The notes beneath the pieces are model-generated. The model was not told the origin of the DNA. It worked only from the letters and a program-made list of their open reading frames with translations, and did no database searches. From CAYUMU01 sp964445985 (lineage in GTDB: Bacteria; Planctomycetota; Planctomycetia; Pirellulales; S012-138): a stretch of DNA of 64,000 nucleotides. Of this stretch, positions 59,260-64,000 are shown in pieces (position 1 is the stretch's first letter; every line of letters begins with the position of its first letter). The DNA lies in assembly GCA_964445985.1 (NCBI GenBank), contig CAYUMU010000022.1, positions 1 through 64,000 on the forward strand, read 5' to 3'. The translations under genes were made by a program, and so were the position numbers.

Positions 59260-61734
59260 TCATTGCCGATTGCGGGCCGCCACTTCGAACTCGTTTTCCA
59301 GGCCCTGCTTTTCTCGCATCGCGGCGTCGAGTTCGTCCAGCTCAAAATCAATCCGGGCATGCTCCTCTTCGCTGAGGGCATGGCAACCGAACCGCACACG
59401 ATAGAAAGCCTCCGTCAGTTTGCGGGGAATTCCGGCGAACCTGGCGGTGACGGGAGAATCGGCCAGGTAGGCGGCCACGGTCGTGGCAAACTCGCGCTGC
59501 GTTTGCTTTTTGGAGCGGCGGAAATTCACGGTCGCCAGCAATTGTTCGAGCCGCCGGTAAAACAACACTTCGGAGAGCAGTGCCGTATTGCTCACGGCGG
59601 GCGATCGCAGTCGCCGCCGCCGCCGGGCGCGGCGGATCAGTTTGTAGAGCACAACCAACAATATCTGTCCTCCAAAAGCGACCACCCCCGCCTGCCAACT
59701 AATCCAGCGGTAGCCGGAAAGGTCGCCCGAGAGCAGGGCTTTAACATCGTTCCACCAGATGGCCCAAGCCGTGGCGTCAAACAATCCGGCCAAGGGCGAG
59801 TAAACGCTGTCTTGCTGAGTTTTAGGATTCATGCCCAACACGTACTGGGACCAGAACACGTCGGCCAGTTCGCCGATATGTTTGACTTCGGCCCACTTCG
59901 ATTGGTCTTCAATACTGCCGGCGGGGGTGGCGTCTAAACGAAGCCAGGCGCTGCGCACGCCGAAGTTTTCCACCCAATGTTGGCGACGGCCCCGCCGGCC
60001 ACCGCCGAAGTTGCCTACGGGTTGCCAGGCGCGGTCGGGGCGAGGTTGAAAGTCGGCGGGCACGAATTCCGGTGGAATCAAAGCCTCGACCCAGGCGTGG
60101 GCGTGCCATTGTCGCACGAGGCATTCGCCCGTATCCAAATCCCATTCTCCCCCGCGGTAGCCGGTGACCAGGCGGGCCGGAACATTTTGGCTGCGCAGCA
60201 TCAGCGCGAGCACGGTGGCATAAAATTCGCAATGGCCCGACTTGTGATTGACGACAAAATCCTCGGCCGGATCGAGCGCGCTGTCGGGCTTTTGCCCGCC
60301 TAGCGAATACTTGTAGATCCCGCTGTCGCGCAAGTGAGACTCCAGCGCCTTGGCGCGGGACATGGGGTTCTTGCGTTCTTCGCGCGGCAGCTTGGCAATG
60401 ACCTGGGCGGCCACCGCCTTGAGGCCCGTCAACGGGTCCTGGCCAATGGCCGTGGGGAGCGACAGCAGCCGGTTTCTCTCCTCGCCTGGGATTCTCGTTT
60501 TGGTCGTCCAACGCAAGCCAAGTTGCACGCCGTTCTTCATGCCGGTGGTGATGTGGTAATACGTGAATCGCTCGGCACGAAACAACTCCGGGCAATGCAA
60601 CCGTTCGGCTTGGGGATCAAAATAGATCGGGGCCGTGCTTTCCAACCCAAAGAAGGGATAGATTCCAAACAGGGCGTCCGAATACTTCGCTTCCAGTCCG
60701 TGGGTCGGGAGCGGCTCGATCACCGTTTCGACGGCCACCAGGTCGTTGGTGGGGGAAACCTGAGCCAACTCAAAGTCGGATATCGGATCGGTCGGTTCGG
60801 GCAGCGGAATCCCAGACCCCGACCAATGACCATTCTCGTAGGTATCATTCTTGGAACTGCCGCGGAAATAAACCTGGTCGAAGTTTCGCATCGTGTAGGG
60901 CCGGTCGGTTCTCGCATCGCGAAAGCGAACCCGCATCACCTCTTCGGGGTCGTGGAGCACGTTGGAAAACTGGTCGCCCACCAAGGAAACGTCTTCGGTA
61001 AAAGCGATCATCGTCTGCAAGCCGCTGCCGCTGCTCCAACTCCCACCGCGAGAGGAAAGCCGCGGCACAACCAGGAACACGATTGGCGCAATCAAGATCG
61101 ACAGCAAACAGGTCCGCACCACCTGGCCGCGCAAGCCTCGCAGGCGGACCAGCCCCGTTTTGCGATTGCGGGGTTGAAACACAAACGGCTGATAGAGCAG
61201 CGGCCAGCGCGGATTGGAAACAACTCGGGCCGGGTCTTTCTGCCAGGTGAGCGGAAGATGCTCGTACTCTTCGCGATACAGCAGAAACAGCGACAGGGTG
61301 TAAATGGAAAAGAACAGGTACAAGACCATCAGCAACCCAAACCAGGAGCTCAGGCTGATCACCGCGGCGACCGAAACCTGGAGAAAGCTCAGCAGCGAAA
61401 TCATGCCGTAAATGCGTGGCGACTTTTCTCGCAAGAACAGCACGATTTGCAGGTAGACCAGCAGGTCCGAAAGGGAGAGAAACAGGGCCTGGCGATCGTC
61501 GAAATCGGGCAGAATGTTGCGGAGCGCGAAGAGCGTGGCGAGCAGGCCGGCCACGTTGGCCGCGCCGCTGCTCAGGTAGAACCAGCCTTTCACATCGGTC
61601 AGAAAGAACCCCACCGCGGCGCCCGCCAGAGCCAGCATGGGCAACCGCATGTCCCCCTTGCTAAAGCCCAGAATCAAGGCCCCACAAGCGGCCAGCAGGG
61701 CCACGGCTATTTGTAAACGACGTTCCAGCTTCAT
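59260..61734 (-). CDS. TgpA-like transglutaminase membrane protein (DUF3488-transglutaminase)
   Basis: An 824-aa protein with an N-terminal multi-pass region (about six to eight segments to residue 215, DUF3488) and a periplasmic transglutaminase-like domain. The catalytic triad is seen as C502 in GHCEFYATVLALMLRSQNV, His in QWHAHAWVEALIP and Asp in WLRLDATPAG. A further membrane segment and a C-terminal region follow. It is last in the MoxR-DUF58-TgpA order usual for this system, which is thought to work on the cell envelope. ATG 61734 is chosen; the open frame to 62337 upstream overlaps the DUF58 gene in another frame and is a shadow. Confidence 0.88.
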   Translation of the reverse strand: MKLERRLQIAVALLAACGALILGFSKGDMRLPMLALAGAAVGFFLTDVKGWFYLSSGAANVAGLLATLFALRNILPDFDDRQALFLSLSDLLVYLQIVLFLREKSPRIYGMISLLSFLQVSVAAVISLSSWFGLLMVLYLFFSIYTLSLFLLYREEYEHLPLTWQKDPARVVSNPRWPLLYQPFVFQPRNRKTGLVRLRGLRGQVVRTCLLSILIAPIVFLVVPRLSSRGGSWSSGSGLQTMIAFTEDVSLVGDQFSNVLHDPEEVMRVRFRDARTDRPYTMRNFDQVYFRGSSKNDTYENGHWSGSGIPLPEPTDPISDFELAQVSPTNDLVAVETVIEPLPTHGLEAKYSDALFGIYPFFGLESTAPIYFDPQAERLHCPELFRAERFTYYHITTGMKNGVQLGLRWTTKTRIPGEERNRLLSLPTAIGQDPLTGLKAVAAQVIAKLPREERKNPMSRAKALESHLRDSGIYKYSLGGQKPDSALDPAEDFVVNHKSGHCEFYATVLALMLRSQNVPARLVTGYRGGEWDLDTGECLVRQWHAHAWVEALIPPEFVPADFQPRPDRAWQPVGNFGGGRRGRRQHWVENFGVRSAWLRLDATPAGSIEDQSKWAEVKHIGELADVFWSQYVLGMNPKTQQDSVYSPLAGLFDATAWAIWWNDVKALLSGDLSGYRWISWQAGVVAFGGQILLVVLYKLIRRARRRRRLRSPAVSNTALLSEVLFYRRLEQLLATVNFRRSKKQTQREFATTVAAYLADSPVTARFAGIPRKLTEAFYRVRFGCHALSEEEHARIDFELDELDAAMREKQGLENEFEVAARNRQ

Positions 61735-61823
61735 GGTGATCCCCGCTACCCGCGGCGCGAATTGTCGTTTTAAGGGGAAGGTCGCCGCCCCCAGACCCGG
61801 CGGGGGGGAGAACGGCTGGCGTT

Positions 61824-62999
61824 TCAGGTGATGGCGAAGTAGTGGAAGATATTGGCGTTGCTGGAATTCACTCGCAGCACTTTGCTTAACAGGTTTTGCT
61901 TGCGCAGATCCTGCCACAACGACTTCAGATCGCTCCGCGTCGAAAAGTCGACGTAGCGCGTCGAGATCAATACCAGGTCGCACGGCCCCACGATTTGCGC
62001 GAACGATTGCTCGAGCAATTGCGGCAATTGCTCGTTGCTGCCAGGCGCAACGGTGGCCAGGTGCTCCATGATTTCCAAAAACAGGCCGCGAGACGCCGGA
62101 CCCCGCGTCACGGCAACATCTCGGCCCCCGGTTCCCAGCAGCAGTTGGCTCGAACCGCGATGGCATAAATCCGATACGACCGTGGCGGCAAAACTGATCG
62201 CCAACTCCACGTTCTCCAGGTCGGCGCTGCTGGGCTCCGCCGGCATCCACAGATCGAGCATCAGGGCCAGGTCGTGATGCCGCTGCTGCTCGAATTGCTT
62301 GACCATGGGGAAGCCCCGCCGCGCGGTCGTCCGCCAATGGATCCAGCGCCGGCTGTCGCCGTCGCGATATCCGCGGAGCGCGTGAAAATCGCCCTCCATC
62401 AGCCCCTGCTGGCGTTTGACCGGCCGGCTGCCGTGATAGGCTTCTTGCAGCCGCTCTTTCCAGGCCGGCGCCAAACGGCCCAGTCGCGGGTACACGGTGA
62501 CTTCATCGAGCGTGCGATGAATCACGGTGCGGCGGATCAGGCCCAGGGGAAAACGCGTGGAAACCTTCAGGGGCCCCAGCCGGTACTTGCCTCGGGCGGG
62601 AATCATGCCTTCGTACGATTCAGTTACGGTTTCTCCCCCGCCCACGCGGTTAAACAGAATCTTCGGCCGCAGCACCACGCCGGGCTGGTTGTTGGAACTC
62701 AACTTGTCTTCCACCCTGACCGCCCAACTCACGCTCCGTTTCGATTCGTTGCTGACCCGCAGATCGACCACCAGTTTTTCGCCCGCGGCCAAAAACTTGG
62801 GCGCCGAGCGGACCACGCGAATTCGCCGGAGCGAGAACACCACCATTCGCCAGTTGAGATACAGCGGGCCGGCCATCAGGCCAAACAGCAGGATCAGCAG
62901 GTTCATTTGGCGGAGCAAGGCCCCGGCCAGCACAAAGGCCATGATGCCCAGAAAATACCAGCCTTCGAGCGTGATGATCGTGCGGTTGAGTCGATTCAT
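61824..62999 (-). CDS. DUF58 protein
   Basis: A 391-aa protein with two N-terminal membrane segments (about 15-50) and the DUF58 body. Typical strings are GMIPARGKYRLGPLKVSTRFPLG and EGDFHALRGYRDGDSRRWIHWRTTARRG. The C-terminal part (LALMLDLWMP and onward) resembles a vWA-like fold but with a modified metal site. DUF58 proteins are regular partners of MoxR ATPases, which lie upstream here (63097 onward), and of the TgpA gene downstream. The spacing to both is about 90 bp. Confidence 0.9.
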   Translation of the reverse strand: MNRLNRTIITLEGWYFLGIMAFVLAGALLRQMNLLILLFGLMAGPLYLNWRMVVFSLRRIRVVRSAPKFLAAGEKLVVDLRVSNESKRSVSWAVRVEDKLSSNNQPGVVLRPKILFNRVGGGETVTESYEGMIPARGKYRLGPLKVSTRFPLGLIRRTVIHRTLDEVTVYPRLGRLAPAWKERLQEAYHGSRPVKRQQGLMEGDFHALRGYRDGDSRRWIHWRTTARRGFPMVKQFEQQRHHDLALMLDLWMPAEPSSADLENVELAISFAATVVSDLCHRGSSQLLLGTGGRDVAVTRGPASRGLFLEIMEHLATVAPGSNEQLPQLLEQSFAQIVGPCDLVLISTRYVDFSTRSDLKSLWQDLRKQNLLSKVLRVNSSNANIFHYFAIT

Positions 63000-63096
63000 G
63001 AGCGCGCGTGGGGCTGGGGCTGGGGACTGGGGAGGTGATGGGGACGTGCCAACCGATAGGCACGCCGCAATTCAACCAAGCACGCCCGGCGTCCAC

Positions 63097-64000
63097 CTAG
63101 CTGGGCACCGGAACCTCGTCCACCAACCGCTCAATCTGTTTCTCTGCCGATTCGCTGCCGCCGCTGTGCAAAAAGCCTTTGGAGATCACGCGATGGGCGA
63201 GCACCGGCACCGCCAATCGCTTCACATCGTCGGGGGCCACGAAATCGCGGCCTTCCACGAGTGCCAACGCCTGGCAGGCCCGGCACAAGGCCAGCGTGGC
63301 GCGGGTGCTGATGCCGGCCAGAAAGTCCTCACAGCTGCGCGTGGCAGAGGCAATATCCAATAAGAAATCGTGAATCGAGTCGTCCACCCGCACATCGCGC
63401 GTGGCCTGCTGCAACAACAGCACCTGCTCGCAATCCACCACCGGACGCAACTGATCGACCGGTTCGCCTTGCTGATGGCTCGTCAGCACCCGGCGCTCGT
63501 CGTCGCGATCGGGATAGCCAATCTTGGTTCGCAGCAGGAACCGATCGAGCTGGCTTTCGGGCAGCGGGTAGGTGCCTTCGAACTCGAAAGGGTTCTGCGT
63601 GGCAATCACCATGAACGGCCGCGGCAGCGCGTGCGTGACCCCGTCGGTCGAAACCTGCCGATCGCTCATGGCCTCGAGCAGCGCGCTTTGGGTGCGCGGC
63701 GAAGAACGGTTGATCTCGTCGGCCAGCACAATGTTGGCGAAGATCGGGCCGGGGTGGTAAACAAACTCCCCCGTTTGCACGTTGAAGACGTTGCCACCCA
63801 GAATATCGCTGGGCAGCAGGTCGGGCGTGAACTGCACGCGGTTAAAACTTCCGGCCACGCTGCGGGCCACCGATTTGGCAATCAGCGTTTTGCCCACCCC
63901 GGGAACATCTTCCAGGAGCACGTGCTCGCCCGCCAAGAGGGCCACCACGCACAGACGCACCACGTGCGGCTTACCCAGCACCACGCTGCGCATGTTGGAC
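63097..64000 (-). CDS. MoxR-type AAA ATPase (5' end outside the window)
   Basis: About 300 residues of a MoxR-family AAA+ ATPase. Walker A is EDVPGVGKTLIAKSV, Walker B VLADEINRSSPRTQSALLEAM, sensor 1 ATQNPFEFEGTYPLPESQLDRF, and the helical lid has FLAGISTRATLALCRACQAL. The frame stays open past the ATG at 63993 (two more sense codons before the edge), so the true start probably lies beyond 64000. Members of this group usually begin 10-40 residues before VVLGKPHVVRL. It likely acts as a chaperone-like ATPase for its DUF58 partner in the same operon. Confidence 0.9.
   Translation of the reverse strand, partial: SNMRSVVLGKPHVVRLCVVALLAGEHVLLEDVPGVGKTLIAKSVARSVAGSFNRVQFTPDLLPSDILGGNVFNVQTGEFVYHPGPIFANIVLADEINRSSPRTQSALLEAMSDRQVSTDGVTHALPRPFMVIATQNPFEFEGTYPLPESQLDRFLLRTKIGYPDRDDERRVLTSHQQGEPVDQLRPVVDCEQVLLLQQATRDVRVDDSIHDFLLDIASATRSCEDFLAGISTRATLALCRACQALALVEGRDFVAPDDVKRLAVPVLAHRVISKGFLHSGGSESAEKQIERLVDEVPVPS

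Noticed and set aside
1..64000. CRISPR arrays, tRNA or rRNA genes, complete insertion sequences
   Set aside because: No regularly spaced repeats, cloverleaf sequences, rRNA stretches or transposase genes were recognised on reading through. A covariance-model search would be the decisive test for small RNAs.

Overview
The window looks like a piece of a Planctomycetota chromosome, most likely Pirellulales-like. The evidence is a DUF1549/DUF1553 protein with a LamG domain and a CARCH motif, a Tat-exported DUF1501 protein, a DUF1559 prepilin-like protein with an FTLVELL leader, an NPYASP-type membrane protein, high GC, short operons, and many small palindromic intergenic repeats. I see no tRNA, rRNA, CRISPR array, complete IS or prophage. 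About 50 genes are supported.

Left part (1-12 kb): a small membrane protein, cysE, pyrF, two neighbouring genes with DsbD-alpha domains (a secreted single-domain protein and a full DsbD), a secreted nucleotide pyrophosphatase-like phosphodiesterase, a two-domain Tat/Sec hydrolase, and a 58-aa acidic protein followed by a clear terminator.

12-32.7 kb: a thiolase, three tandem Uma2-type nuclease genes, and a two-subunit B12-dependent acyl-CoA mutase. The mutase carries the Phe/Gln active-site pair of isobutyryl-CoA mutase rather than the Tyr/Arg pair of methylmalonyl-CoA mutase. Next come RidA, an SLC13/RCK permease, a ceramidase-like protein, a CBS protein with its own terminator, a DUF3500 protein, MmgE/PrpD, zwf, a D,D-carboxypeptidase, a hemerythrin-like protein, a glycerophosphodiesterase, two overlapping TIR genes (the upstream one frameshifted) and a response regulator.

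32.9-46.5 kb: the DUF1549/DUF1553 protein, an RNA methyltransferase-like protein, and a three-gene minus-strand cluster made of GAF-TM-HlyD, HlyD and PqqD-like/M50-protease/HlyD proteins. This cluster is the best candidate in the window for a poorly described envelope or export system. pcrA and rpmF follow.

46.8-64 kb: a DUF1015 protein, cysK with a good sigma70-type promoter, DUF1501, a DUF1559 pseudopilin, a Ser/Thr kinase, a PQQ-propeller membrane protein, a GT2/toroid/LPG-synthase-like operon, and a MoxR-DUF58-TgpA operon that runs off the right edge. CysE and CysK together give both steps of cysteine synthesis but lie about 46 kb apart. Several convergent gene pairs are separated by palindromes, some of them copies of a dispersed repeat.
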